Shown piece by piece: positions 35,161 through 46,293 of a stretch of DNA of 64,000 nt. Location: the NCBI GenBank assembly GCA_949358305.1, contig OX442323.1:2790001-2854000 (forward strand), written 5' to 3'. Position 1 is the first letter of the stretch. Each line of letters opens with the position of its first letter. A program made the translations under genes and the position numbers. The notes under the pieces were generated by a model. That model was not told the DNA's origin. It worked only from the letters and a program-made list of their open reading frames with translations, and ran no database searches. Source of the DNA: Strigamia acuminata (taxonomy: Eukaryota; Arthropoda; Chilopoda; Geophilomorpha; Linotaeniidae).

Positions 35161-38100
35161 ATGTCAGACAAAGACGAGCAATCCACGTCTGAAACCGAGC
35201 AGAGAATGCCCGAGAAGGGAAAAAGGACCTCCGACTACCACCTGAGATCGGATGGTCCCGTCCCTGAAATGTCCGCAAAGGCGAAAGCCCGAGCGAATAA
35301 AAGGAGAGCGAAGGCGCAGAAAGAGGAGCAAGCTGCATCGCTCGCGGCCCTAGACGGGCCAGAGCGAGAGCGGGTTCCCTTGAATATGCAACCCTTCGAG
35401 GATACCGATCCGGAAGCCATAGAAAATCGAGAAGAAATTCGCGACGTATCGCCAGGACGAGTATCGATATTGATGACCGAGGAGACGAATGAAGCTCCGA
35501 AAATAACGGTCACGGTCGGCACGAACCCATCGCCACCCACGGCTCAGACGTCCGTGGAGCAAACCCCACGAAAAAACGACGGCGGGACCCCGATAACCCC
35601 CCGAGTTACGGCGAGTCCTGCGGTTGTTTCCTTCGAGGTATCTCACCTAATTCGGTTGACACGGCAAGCTGCCCAACTGAAAGCGATGATAGACATTCCA
35701 GTAGGAACGTCAGTCTGGGAATCGATTACTCTACTCACTGACGCTATCTGCGCGGCACAAGCCCCGACGCCGGTCGCAAGACCAGCAGCGGAGACGCCCA
35801 TGCCCCAGGTAACGCCCAGTGACACCGGAGGTTTCGCGCCAGACCCCAACCGGGCACTTCACCAATCCAGAGAGAAGGCCCGCGAAGAAGCCAGACAAGA
35901 AGCGACTAATCGCCAACGAAGACTGAGCGCAGAGCGGCGAGAACTCTGGAAGGAAGAGGAAGAAAGGGAGCAACGCGAAAGAAGAACCACCGAGAGAACA
36001 GAAAAACTGGTCCAAAAAATGAGGGAGGAACGAGAAGCTAAAATTCGAAAAGAATGGAACGCCACGGTGGAAGGGCGACATCGAGAAGCTCAAGAGTACG
36101 AGGACCAATTTCAAGCGCTCGTAGCTCAAAGAAAAGCAGAAAAGCTACAAATGCTGCGAGAAGAAGCCATTTTACAACACCAAAAATGGGAAGAACAACA
36201 TCGCGAGAGGTTGAGAGAAGAGGAAGCCAGAAAAGAAAAGGAACAGTTCCTGAAAGAGAAAGAGGAATGGGACCGAGTCAGATGGACCGAAGAGTACAAA
36301 GCAAAGAAACAAGCCATAATAGATGAGCAAAAAAGATGGGAAGCCGAAAACTGGGAGAAAGAAACAGAAAAGTTCCAAAAAGAGTACGAACAAGGTGTCT
36401 CGGGCAGGAAGAAAAGGGAAGAAAACCCGAAACGGAAGTCAGAACCCCCAAGCGGCTCTGATACCGACACAGGAGAAGATGCAGCAAAGCCGGCAAAAAC
36501 GGCAAAAAGGGGGAAATCTCAAAAGAGAGACGGATCGGTCCCAAAAACAAAGGACCGTCACCCCTCAAAAAGATCCGAGACGGGAGCAGCCATCGACGCG
36601 TTACTCGAAAAGAAAAACGCAAATAAAAATCGGGAACGCCCCGAGAGCGAGGAAAACAGATGGCATTCTTTTTGCGAGAACAACGACGGAGGGGAGCCGC
36701 CGCCATCCGAAGGCTCGAAACAGAAGAAGGCTGGCGGAGAGACCCCACCGAGAGGGCCGAGGTTTCACCCCCAAGGAGATCCCTCCGAGCCCTCCGATTC
36801 GTCGGACGACGACCATCCGAGTCGACCGTCTACAGGAAGGAGTCAAGAAGGCAGCGATGGGCACCGGTCGAACCGGCCGAATGCTTCAGACCGCTCTTCC
36901 CGGAGCTCCAACCCTCGTTCAGAGGAAGGGAACTTTCAGGACTCATCTGGCCGACATTACACGATGTCTGAGCTAGGCCGAGCCCTGCTGAACTCTTTCA
37001 GAAGAGAAGGAATCGATCTAGGCCATCCAGGCGACGAACATAATCGCGCTGGAGAGAGGGTTAAGCGCAAATATGGCGTACGAAACGAACCAAGCAGTGA
37101 AGCCACGGGTAACATCCGCTGGCAACACTATATTCAAACGCGATTTGACGGTTCGTGGAAGGCCGGAGACCGCTTCCTGGACGAAGTAATGCGTATCAAG
37201 AAAGCGACAAAAGCCACCGTCGCCGACATGCTAACCCACGGGCTAGTGGAGCTAACTACGGGGTCAGCTCGAGAATGGTACCAGGGACTGAAAAACCCAA
37301 CCTGGGACGATTTTCTCGTCCGTTTCGATCTCCGATACGGCGAGACTCCAGACGAGATCAGTAACAAATTACGGGGTCTACGACAAGCCCCAGGAGAAAC
37401 ATTAGCCGACTACGACGCCCGAGCGAAACTCCTGTTTGCAAGAGCGCCGTACGAAATAAACCCCGCTGGTTTTACGATGATCTTTTACGGAGGATTATCG
37501 GCCCACTCGCAAAGAATTCTGCTAGACATGCGTGCACCCCGCACTGGCGATTACCAAGAGGTCAGTAACTATCTTCTAACAAACACGTTAGAAATAGAAC
37601 AGCGGTATTACGCCACTCTGCCCCCGGAAGAAGCTGACGCGCACGAGAAGCGGTTGCAGACGAGCGCCGAACGCCACAAGACCTCAGAAAAATTAATGAG
37701 GCCAAGTGAATATTTGAGCGGCATAATGAGTCTCACCGAAGCATCCTTCGGACGAATGCTGACGCCTAAAGCAGGCAGTATTCTTCCAGCCAACCCGATA
37801 GCTGCCCCAAAGAAAGCACCGGCAGCGACGGCGATGCAGGTGACCTCGACGGACTCCACCCAGATGGAGAAAGTCGAAGAGACAACACCTCTCGCCACGG
37901 CTAAAGAAGAGGAGCCAGCATCGAGCGACGAGGAAGCCCTAAATGAGCACCTCGAAAACTTATCGACGGGATGCGACGATCAAGGTCCCTATTTGCACCA
38001 TGCACACCGGGCCTTGGCAATCACACAATTCAGAGCACACGTGCAAGCAACAAAAGCGAGAGGAGCATTGGGAGGAAAAAGACGATTCCCGACGCCCTTC

Positions 38101-38301
38101 GTCCCGAAAAAACCGGGATTCACTCCCACAGGGGATAAAAGTAACATCAAATGTTACAGCTGTGGAGAATACGGCCACTACTCAGATAAATGTGAGAAAA
38201 CCGTCAAAGAAAAGGACATCATGCAAACCATGATGAAAATGATGATGGAGTTAAGAACTGATCTGGCAAAAAACTTCCAAGCGCAGGCGTCGCCGAAATA
38301 A
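35161..38301 (+). CDS. gag: M2 Gag with long charged coiled coil and zinc knuckle
   Basis: 1,046 residues from the first ATG downstream of the PBS. The N-terminus is basic (KAKARANKRRAKAQKE) but lacks the AT-hook core of M1. Residues 230-415 are a very long Glu/Arg/Lys stretch typical of a continuous coiled coil. A Ser/Asp/Pro-rich low-complexity segment follows (about 420-620). The Retrotrans_gag region is at about 650-830 (WYQGLKNPTWDDFLVRF), and a CCHC knuckle is at 998-1011 (CYSCGEYGHYSDKC). It forms the particle that packages element RNA. The end of the frame overlaps pol by 28 bases through the slippery site. Confidence 0.92.
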   Translation: MSDKDEQSTSETEQRMPEKGKRTSDYHLRSDGPVPEMSAKAKARANKRRAKAQKEEQAASLAALDGPERERVPLNMQPFEDTDPEAIENREEIRDVSPGRVSILMTEETNEAPKITVTVGTNPSPPTAQTSVEQTPRKNDGGTPITPRVTASPAVVSFEVSHLIRLTRQAAQLKAMIDIPVGTSVWESITLLTDAICAAQAPTPVARPAAETPMPQVTPSDTGGFAPDPNRALHQSREKAREEARQEATNRQRRLSAERRELWKEEEEREQRERRTTERTEKLVQKMREEREAKIRKEWNATVEGRHREAQEYEDQFQALVAQRKAEKLQMLREEAILQHQKWEEQHRERLREEEARKEKEQFLKEKEEWDRVRWTEEYKAKKQAIIDEQKRWEAENWEKETEKFQKEYEQGVSGRKKREENPKRKSEPPSGSDTDTGEDAAKPAKTAKRGKSQKRDGSVPKTKDRHPSKRSETGAAIDALLEKKNANKNRERPESEENRWHSFCENNDGGEPPPSEGSKQKKAGGETPPRGPRFHPQGDPSEPSDSSDDDHPSRPSTGRSQEGSDGHRSNRPNASDRSSRSSNPRSEEGNFQDSSGRHYTMSELGRALLNSFRREGIDLGHPGDEHNRAGERVKRKYGVRNEPSSEATGNIRWQHYIQTRFDGSWKAGDRFLDEVMRIKKATKATVADMLTHGLVELTTGSAREWYQGLKNPTWDDFLVRFDLRYGETPDEISNKLRGLRQAPGETLADYDARAKLLFARAPYEINPAGFTMIFYGGLSAHSQRILLDMRAPRTGDYQEVSNYLLTNTLEIEQRYYATLPPEEADAHEKRLQTSAERHKTSEKLMRPSEYLSGIMSLTEASFGRMLTPKAGSILPANPIAAPKKAPAATAMQVTSTDSTQMEKVEETTPLATAKEEEPASSDEEALNEHLENLSTGCDDQGPYLHHAHRALAITQFRAHVQATKARGALGGKRRFPTPFVPKKPGFTPTGDKSNIKCYSCGEYGHYSDKCEKTVKEKDIMQTMMKMMMELRTDLAKNFQAQASPK
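38268..38274 (+). promoter_or_regulatory. -1 ribosomal frameshift site A_AAA_AAC at the M2 gag/pol junction
   Basis: Gag reads GCA AAA AAC TTC, in the correct register for tandem slippage, nine codons before the gag stop at 38299. The -1 frame is open from here through all of pol. Confidence 0.85.
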
Positions 38302-41300
38302 ATTCAGCTTCGTCTGCGCCAGCCGCGGAAATTAAAAAGAAGAAATATCACACTGGACCCGCAGGTCATGCCTTGGCAGAGGCACAGATCAAAGACCGCA
38401 TACAGATCGTTCCGAAGAAGGAGGAAAAAGTGACGTTAACGAGTATGCAAGTGAGAACGAAACCGGAGGTCGACATGGATTGGACGGACCTTCCGTTCAA
38501 TCTGGAGGTTGAGCCCCAGACATTACGCGTATTTCACTGCAATGTCACGAAAGCACATTGCGAAACTCTGTGTATGCTGCCAGTGGAGATAGAAAACCAA
38601 AAATTGTTCGGTCTACTGGATTCAGGAGCGGATCGTTCATTCATATCCGAAGATATAGTAAAAGACTTGGATATTGGAAAGAAGGTGGCACAAGTGAACG
38701 CGAACGTAGAATTGCTCACCGCCAACGGCTACGTCAAGCCGAAGGGCGTAGTTCGCATCATGATCGACTGGACGGGGGGGAACCTGTCCCACCCCTTCAT
38801 AGTCTTGCCATCCCACGACAAAGTATTCCTCCTAGGGATGGACATCATGGCGAAACTGAAAATTCAGCCAAACCCGATAACCCGTTCATGGAACTGGATA
38901 AGTCCCGAGGGAGAACGGTCAGTCCCCGTAGTTCCCCAAAAATTACTGGACGAAGCCAAGGACAAAGAGGAATACGGAAGAGGATTGCGAAAATTCGTCC
39001 AAGATTACGATTTCGCAGCCTTCACTCTGGAATTACAGAGGAGTAACGTCGTGGACACCCTGGTCGAGGAGGCAGCACTGCGTGTTAACGAGGCATCGCT
39101 ACTAAGGCGAGTGCTTCGAAAGCATGAAAGAATTCTGACCAAGACACCTGGTCGAACGACGGAAGCAACACACGAAATAGTCTTAACCACAGACAAGCCG
39201 ATTCGAGTGCCTTACAAGGGGATGAACCCCCAGAAAAGAGACATCGTGACGCAAATGTGCCAAGACATGCTCGACAAGGGCATAGTAACGCAAGCCCTGG
39301 GCGAATACGCCATGCGGATCGTCCTGGTGATGCGTCCAGGCTCGGAACCTCGACTATGCATTGATTATCGCCCCCTGAACGCGATAACGGTTATAGACCC
39401 GATTCAGATGCCGTCTATAGACTCGATCCTCCGGGAACTGAGCCCGTTCAAGTGGGTAACCACCATGGACCTGTCAAAGGGGTATTGGCAAGTGGAGCTA
39501 AAACCCGAAGACAAACTGAAAACGGCTTTCTACTCCCCGATAGGAAGACTAATGTTCAACGTGATGCCGTTCGGGCTTGTAAACGCCCCGAGCACGTTCC
39601 AGAAACTGATCGAAAGCGTGTTGGGAGATATGCTGCACGACTTCGTGTGGGCGTATCTCGACGACATCATAATAACGTCGGACACATTCGAAGAACATAT
39701 AGACCACATCGATAGAGTGGTCTCTCGCCTAGCCAAGGCAGGACTCCACATCCATCCAGGGAAGAGCAAGTTTTGCAGGAAAGAGCTTGCCTTCCTAGGA
39801 TATCGAATAGGAGTCGAGGGAATCGCGATTGACCCCGAAAAAGTCAAAGCAATAAACGGATTCCCCGCCCCCGAAGATATAAAAGGTGTCCAGAGATTCA
39901 TGGGCATGGTCAATTTCTTCGGCCGACTACTCTCTGGTCTGGCTGAAGTGGCCGCGCCTATAACGGATCTCTTACGAACGGATAAAGAGTTTGAGTGGAC
40001 GGTCCAGTGCGAGGCCGCATTTAGCACTATCAAGCAAATGCTGGCTGACGTCGAAAAGATGCCATTGCCGGACCTAAACCGACCGTTCGTGTTGCACACC
40101 GACGCGAGTAAAATCGGACTGGGTGCAGCCCTTCTGCAGACCCACGTGTACAACGGAATCTCGCAAGAAGTACCCTGTATGTTTATAAGCAGAAAAATAC
40201 AGGGCGCAGAGAAAAATTATACGGCAACGGAACTAGAATGCCTAGCCGTAATTTGGGCAGTTCGGAAATTTCGCGACTATCTGGAGTACACGAACTTCGA
40301 GGTTCAGACAGATCACCAGGCACTAAGCTGGTTGATGAAGCTCAAGGAACCCTCCGGCCGACTCGCACGATGGCAACTGGAGTTAATGGCGTGCGATATA
40401 ACAATTACGTACCGCCCCGGGAAGTACAATCATGTGGCCGACGCCCTCTCGAGAGCCCCAGCCTCTGACCCCCAGGGACCAGACGACGACGGCGAGGACG
40501 ACACCCACCTCTTGTACTGCCCGACTCCACGGAGAATATGGCGTTTGCGAAAGGCGAACGAGCTACCAGTGATGGAGCCTGAAGATAGAACGTTTTGTGG
40601 TTTTTGGACTCGAACATACCAGCCAGCTGGGACAAACAATTCAACATCCGAAATTCAATCTCCGCCCCCCGGAGAAACCCACAAAACACTACTGCGCGCC
40701 TTCACAGCAAAAATTGAAGAAAAAACACAATACGCTCCACCCACGAGACGTGAGTTCGTCGAACACCAGGCAGCAGACACAAAATGTCAAATTATAACGC
40801 AATATTTGCTGAACGGCGAATTTCCGGAAGGGATGACAAACCCACACCGCCGGAAACAGTTCGTCAAAGAAGCAACAAGCTACCTCATAGATGATGAACT
40901 CCTGGTAAAATACCACCCGACGTTTCAAGATGACCTCAGCGGAGCGGGAAACTCGGTTAAAGTGGTCGTGCCGGCATCGCTGCACACCCGACTGTTGTGG
41001 CTGATGCACGGACACCCGCTCGCCAGCCATTCTGGCGTGGCGAGGACCCTTTATCGAGTAAAACAACTTTTCTTCTGGCCGGGCGCGCGGCAAAAGATAA
41101 CGAAATTTATCCGACACTGCCCCCGGTGCCAAGCGTGCAGACCGCGAGATAAAGTGGCCAGAAACGCCATGTCTCTCGGACCCTACGCACCGTTTGACTG
41201 CTTAAGCATAGACTTGATGGGCCCCAAGCCCACAACGGGAAACAAGAACATGTATATTCTCGTAATTATGGACGTGGCCACCCGATGGCCGGAGCTGTAC

Positions 41301-42404
41301 GCCCTCGCGAAGCCCTCGGCTGAAAACATAGTCGAGTGCCTTTACGACGTGGCAATGCGATTTGGGTTTCCCAGAAAACTCATTTCGGATAACGGCCCCC
41401 AATTCCGATCGAGAATATATAAGGACTTCTGTAGAAAATTTAAAATGGATGCATCAAACACCTCCACGTATAATCCTCAGACAAACCCAGTCGAGAGATT
41501 AAATAAAGACATAAAATATGCGCTGACAGTATTCACCGATATTCACAATCGATGGGACGAATACCTGCGAGAAATCGCTTTCAGCATTCGCTCAACCGTG
41601 TCAAGAACACGCGAATTCTCACCGGCGTACCTCAACTTCGCCCGCGAATTAAGGATGCCATGGGACCCACGCGTTGCCGAAGCTGTTAACGTATTAGACC
41701 CATCGAGCCCACACGAGTACGTGTGCCGGTTGGAACAGACTATATCCGACACATACCAGCATATGATGGCGCATATTTTCAACATGAGAGAAAGAATCGC
41801 AGATAAAGAAGGCGATCTCGCTTTCGCGAACTTTAAAGTGAATGATCTAGTGTGGAAGGAGGCACACACGTTGTCCAATGCAGCGAGGGGCATCGCCGCA
41901 GGTTTAGCCGACAAGAGGGACGGTCCCTATGTAATTGTGGCCGAACACGGCGGCAACGCATACCAACTACGCCGCTTAGAGGACAACAAAAATTTTCAGT
42001 CGATACATGGCCGAGATTTAAGGCCATATCTGCCAGAGTTTCCCCAAGAAATCTGGCTGGAAGGTCAGACACACAGCGGCCAAGGGGGCACCGTGGTCGA
42101 CACGTTCCAAAAAACAAATGAAGCTGAAAATATAGCGGAGGACGAGGATGAATTCTTCGACGCCGAATCTCCGGCCGACGAGGCTCCAGCACAGCCGGAG
42201 CAAGCAATTTCGGAGAGGGAGGAAGCAGAAGAAAGTACTTCTGAAATGGAAAATAAAAAAATTAGTAATGAGAAAAATGCCAACACATCGGAGATGAACG
42301 AGCAAGTAGAGTCACGATCTACGAGCACGTCGAAAATCAACCTTCGACCACGACGAAGCAATAATCCGTTCATTCGGGACGGCAAAGTCGTGGGGAAGAA
42401 CTAA
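38274..42404 (+). CDS. pol: M2 Pol: protease - reverse transcriptase - RNase H - integrase, expressed by -1 frameshift
   Basis: 1,376 residues counted from the first codon after the slip; there is no functional ATG at the start. The protease DSG is at 116-118 (LDSGADRSF). The reverse transcriptase has YLDD at 461-464 after CIDYRPLN. RNase H residues are D609, E652, D679 and D722. The integrase zinc module includes C948 and C951, and the core has D979, D1038 and E1073 (D-x34-E). A Glu-rich tail ends in a basic segment with LRPRRS, resembling the LRSR end of M1 Pol. There is no chromodomain. It copies the RNA into DNA in the particle and integrates it in the nucleus. The frame is intact. Confidence 0.95.
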   Translation, partial: LPSAGVAEINSASSAPAAEIKKKKYHTGPAGHALAEAQIKDRIQIVPKKEEKVTLTSMQVRTKPEVDMDWTDLPFNLEVEPQTLRVFHCNVTKAHCETLCMLPVEIENQKLFGLLDSGADRSFISEDIVKDLDIGKKVAQVNANVELLTANGYVKPKGVVRIMIDWTGGNLSHPFIVLPSHDKVFLLGMDIMAKLKIQPNPITRSWNWISPEGERSVPVVPQKLLDEAKDKEEYGRGLRKFVQDYDFAAFTLELQRSNVVDTLVEEAALRVNEASLLRRVLRKHERILTKTPGRTTEATHEIVLTTDKPIRVPYKGMNPQKRDIVTQMCQDMLDKGIVTQALGEYAMRIVLVMRPGSEPRLCIDYRPLNAITVIDPIQMPSIDSILRELSPFKWVTTMDLSKGYWQVELKPEDKLKTAFYSPIGRLMFNVMPFGLVNAPSTFQKLIESVLGDMLHDFVWAYLDDIIITSDTFEEHIDHIDRVVSRLAKAGLHIHPGKSKFCRKELAFLGYRIGVEGIAIDPEKVKAINGFPAPEDIKGVQRFMGMVNFFGRLLSGLAEVAAPITDLLRTDKEFEWTVQCEAAFSTIKQMLADVEKMPLPDLNRPFVLHTDASKIGLGAALLQTHVYNGISQEVPCMFISRKIQGAEKNYTATELECLAVIWAVRKFRDYLEYTNFEVQTDHQALSWLMKLKEPSGRLARWQLELMACDITITYRPGKYNHVADALSRAPASDPQGPDDDGEDDTHLLYCPTPRRIWRLRKANELPVMEPEDRTFCGFWTRTYQPAGTNNSTSEIQSPPPGETHKTLLRAFTAKIEEKTQYAPPTRREFVEHQAADTKCQIITQYLLNGEFPEGMTNPHRRKQFVKEATSYLIDDELLVKYHPTFQDDLSGAGNSVKVVVPASLHTRLLWLMHGHPLASHSGVARTLYRVKQLFFWPGARQKITKFIRHCPRCQACRPRDKVARNAMSLGPYAPFDCLSIDLMGPKPTTGNKNMYILVIMDVATRWPELYALAKPSAENIVECLYDVAMRFGFPRKLISDNGPQFRSRIYKDFCRKFKMDASNTSTYNPQTNPVERLNKDIKYALTVFTDIHNRWDEYLREIAFSIRSTVSRTREFSPAYLNFARELRMPWDPRVAEAVNVLDPSSPHEYVCRLEQTISDTYQHMMAHIFNMRERIADKEGDLAFANFKVNDLVWKEAHTLSNAARGIAAGLADKRDGPYVIVAEHGGNAYQLRRLEDNKNFQSIHGRDLRPYLPEFPQEIWLEGQTHSGQGGTVVDTFQKTNEAENIAEDEDEFFDAESPADEAPAQPEQAISEREEAEESTSEMENKKISNEKNANTSEMNEQVESRSTSTSKINLRPRRSNNPFIRDGKVVGKN

Positions 42405-42784
42405 AAATAAAAGAAAATGTGATAACATGGAGCGGAGGCCTTGTAAAATAAAAAGATTTACTTACGAGAGCTGCTGCACATGTTGAGACGCGAAAAATTA
42501 GCTAAATCCAAACTTCGCAACGAATTGTCGCAGTCACCACTAACAGACGAGAAGTTATGACGTAGCGGGCGACCACGTGACAACGAAACCACGCGGTCGA
42601 CCCCGTAGCGTCATTGCCAGCACGGCGGATCTCGCAAAATACGAGACGCGTTCGAGACCCACAATTCTCAGCGTCGATAGGCCCAGTTTCCGACTGTTTT
42701 TAACACGACGAGACGTGTTTTTGCTTCTCCCCCAAAGAGAAAGACAAAGACCTCTCAAACAAAACTTCATTTTCCTAAATTGAA
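42405..42784 (+). other. Region between M2 pol and ORF3 exon 1
   Basis: 380 bp with no long frame. A pyrimidine-rich tract ending in CCCCCAAAG near 42735-42741 could serve as splice acceptor for a subgenomic ORF3 mRNA. No other gene is seen. Confidence 0.4.
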
Positions 42785-45700
42785 ATGGCCGATCGACGCA
42801 ACCCACGATTAGAGCCGAGCGCATCGTCGAGAGACGAGAGCGACGGCCTAATCGTAAATGCAGAAGAAGATGAGAATTGGGACGAACAACCGCCGTTGCA
42901 GGTAAATTAGTGTGATTTCCCCAGAGAAATCACATAATTCTTTGAATCTGTTGCATCCAACCCAGATTGGAGCGTGACTTGTGACTGATATATTTCTTTC
43001 TGTTTTATTGTTGATTTAAGGCTGGCTAAAAACCCGAGAGTGGACCCAGATTCACCTCGGAGTCAAGGCCGCCAAAAAACTAGAACAAAGGAAGTGTTCG
43101 CGGAATGGCGTCGTGGCAAACCAAAACCAAAACTAAAGGTTTTCTTTCTTTTAAATTTAAACATCGTAATAAATTAAAATACGATTAGAGTTAAAATAAA
43201 AAAGTTTAACGTAAGAAATTAAAATTTAACGATCGGTTTTGCCTGCGACCCCTTCCAAAAAAGCGGATCACCTGAGTTCAAAAGTAGTGTTGGATCAGCG
43301 CTACGACGGCGGAGATCATCGCAGAACTGCGAAACAAGAAAATAAGACCGACGGCCGCAACAAAAGAAAGGAGTTGCTGCCACCGTCGATCTTGAGCATA
43401 TTTCTGATCCCCATCGTTAACTGGGATTTATTATATTAATCTTGTGATCTAAAATTATTCAGGTCGACCCGCTAGAATCGTGGGACGCCCTGCCTCCGAC
43501 GGCGTCAACCGCCAACAACATCTTTCGCGGAGCCCTGCCGATTTACCTGCGGCAGGCCTATCCTGCAGAGACCAGCGCCTGGAAAATCCGATTGATGTAT
43601 TCCAGGACCCTCGAGGAAAAATTCGAGCGATCAAAAACGCTGGTCGAGTGCATGACGAAGGAGATGAGGGAGCGAGTGGGGCCGCGGATCCCACCCGATG
43701 CGGATCCGCCGAGCCCCGTTTACTCCGGGTACCTGGAAGAGGCTTACCCAGGCACGGTGGCCGAGCTGCACACCTCCCATAGGTGGAGCGAGGCCCCGAC
43801 CTTGGCAGCCCGCCAGAGAATAGTGGACGACGAGATCAAACGCTTAAAGCGCACCGAGACTCACGGAGTAACCCGAGTTCTCGAGAGAAACGGTTTCTCC
43901 CCCGAAGAAATCCGTAGATGGCTTCGCGACATCGAAGAAGATCATCTGACACCCAGATGGATACCGCCGGCGAATTTTACGGCCACGCAGTCTGAGATGT
44001 GGCAGTTATACCACGCTGGTATCCTGGGAAGTCGCCGCCATCACAGAAGATCGAAGCGTCCGGCGGAGTCCGCCCCACGCGGACCCGCACGAAGAAGACA
44101 GGCCGTCTCCCCAATAGAGGCCGGCCCGTCAACGAGCCGCGACTACCGCAGCCGCTCGAGCAGCTCCAGTTCCCGAACTCGAGTTGTCGTGCGCTCGGAG
44201 TGTCGCCGAGTAGTAACGCTCGAGCCTGCCTCGCCAGACGACGCGCGGGCTGAGCGAACAGTCGAATCTTCCGCCCACTGGGCTGCGAGGACCGAGACAC
44301 ACCAAGATCGAGGAAAGAAAAGATCCTCGTTGTTCATGGCGATTACCACACAGTCGTCAGATCAATCCTCGTCGCGACGAACCGTCTCATCACACCAGAG
44401 ACCGAATTCTCCGACGGACGTCCCCCAGAGGACGGCCCAACGAAGATCCGTCGCAGCCAGCACCCGGAGGAATCGAAAGCGCAAAGTACGTCAGAAGTTG
44501 CGAGCACAATCCCTGATAGCTAAGGGATTAGAGAAGGAGCGAGAGATGGCCGCCGCGAAACGGTCCGAACCCCAGAGTCTCGGACCCACGGCTGGACCGT
44601 CCAGGCGCCAAGCAGAGATTGATTTGGGAGAGTTGACGGAAGAGCAAATGTCCCCAGATGAGTCGGACAAAGATGGGCCGGTTACAAAACAGGATCTGGC
44701 CGTAGCATTGAAGAACGCCTTCCGAGGATACGCGGCCAACCGGCCGTCGGGCTCAACACCGGCTGTGCCCACCGCGCTTGTGCCCCCACAAGTGCAATCG
44801 CGATGGCCGCCACTCCTCGAGGGTACAAACCCAGCCGTGACCGCTTGGACCCCTCCCCGGATGATTCCGGTGGGGGATCCAGCTCCGAAGCGGGTCAGAT
44901 ACGATAATCTACCCGGGCTGGGCCGTCCACCGTCACCCCCAACGCCACGAGTGTGTCGACCTTATCGCAACGCCGAATGGTACGCCCAGCGAGGGATGGA
45001 CGCTCGATGCCGGCGTGAAGCGGCCTATCCCCCACTCAGCGAGCTACAAGAATATCTGGCCGAATACGAGAACCCCGCGATTGCCGAGTTGGCCATACGA
45101 CAGGCCGACGCCGCCCAAACCCACCACATCAATTGGGCGATCGAACAGATGCGGACGCTGTCACAACAATTCAGTGGCAATCCGGACCGCGCTCACCCCT
45201 GCCATCGGAGCGGTTTGAATTTGGCAGTGACGAACGTCATGGCCCAGCTGCTGTCCCTGGGCGTCTTCTTGGACAGTCGGCAGGCTATGGCGGCCTGGAC
45301 AATCGTCGACCGTGAGGGAGTTCACCTTCCTCGGGCGTTGTACCAGGTATGGGCCGGATGGACTCCTGAGCCCGCCTCGCTGCGCTTCGACCTGGCCAGG
45401 AATACGGAGAACCCAGGCCTGCAGTTTTCGAAGATGCGTTCGTTGGCATTCCGCTACCGGAACCCCGGAGTCCACCCTTCCTTGTTGCGAACAATTCGGG
45501 AGGCTCCGGAGATACCGGGAACGACAGCGAGCCTCCCACAGGCCATCGAGACCGCCCCCCCAGAGGCGGCGGTCCAACCATACATACCGACCCCAAAGCC
45601 GGTATTCCCAAAGGAGAAGCGGTATGCGAATCGACCCAAATTGATTCCGAAGCGCTCCAACCGAGGACCGCGAACTCCTCCGCTGCCCTCTCCTTCGCCA

Positions 45701-46249
45701 CCAGCGGCAGAGCTGGCCGCTCTTACAACAGAGCCGGCTACGCCACCGTTGGAGAGTCCAATGGAGATTCCACTTCCTCCATCGCCTCCGCCGCCCCCAG
45801 CAGCGCAGCTTTATTTGAGGCTGGGAGTGGAATACCCCTTCCTTCAGATGTCGGAGTTCACGCGACAACGCATCATTGACTCCGATGATCACGGCGAGTC
45901 GGTCCTCAAATGGCTGAACAGAGAGGCCCGATCTACCATGGACGCCGTCTTCCATCGCCGAATCTTGCGAGCCCACCGGAAACCCGGATCGAGCGCCGAG
46001 TCGCGAAGGATCCGGCTCGTTCCCGACCGATTCCCGGCATCCACCCGGATTTGGATCCACGAACGTACGGGACTGATTGGCGAGCCGGTCGGCGGTCACC
46101 CGCAGTACTTCATCAACGAGCGACAGAATCCTGCGGATCTGACAACCTCTCTGCCCCCGGATTTACCACCGCCGCCCCCGGCAGTGCCACCAGTGATCCT
46201 CCGCCCATGCAGAGGAGTGCTGCCGGCTCTTCGCAGAGGAGAGCGATAA
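42785..46249 (+). CDS. M2 ORF3: spliced third gene, unknown function (predicted exons 42785-42901, 43463-46249)
   Basis: I do not recognise this protein. Exon 1 (ATG 42785, 39 codons) ends with CAG and donor GTAAATTAG, nearly the same donor as in M1. The long exon begins after TTATTCAG at 43463 and continues 928 codons to TAA; an in-frame stop at 43445-43447 just upstream means the exon cannot be read without splicing. Both sides are phase 0. An additional coding-looking stretch at 43022-43136 lies in the intron but does not fit the phase of exon 1. Conserved with M1: an N-terminal block (NIFRGALPIYLRQ ... W-K-R ... SR-L), an Arg/Ser-rich middle, a helical block (about 44950-45450) and a C-terminal block (RRILRAHR). 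It has Pro-rich linkers and no membrane segment or zinc knuckle. Confidence 0.75.
42902..43462 (+). other. M2 ORF3 intron
   Basis: 561 bp from GTAAATTAG to ATTATTCAG, AT-rich. It contains a coding-like segment at 43022-43136, preceded by TTGATTTAAG and followed by GTTTTC. That could be an alternative exon of another isoform, but direct inclusion after exon 1 would hit a stop. Confidence 0.5.
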
Positions 46250-46293
46250 AATTGAGATCGCTCCGATCCGAGATCGAAGCTGGAGGAGGGACG

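Noticed and set aside
36278-36748. Phe/Leu/Ser-rich minus-strand frames that look membrane-like opposite M2 gag
   Set aside because: They are the antisense of a Lys/Glu/Arg coiled coil, which always reads as hydrophobic residues.
14496-42404. Chromodomain at the integrase C-terminus of M1 or M2 explaining satellite targeting
   Set aside because: The tails are acidic with a short basic end; no chromodomain aromatic-cage pattern is visible.
45161-46099. 312-codon minus-strand frame opposite M2 ORF3
   Set aside because: Shadow of a GC-rich coding exon; no homolog-like motifs, and the plus strand is supported by alignment with M1.
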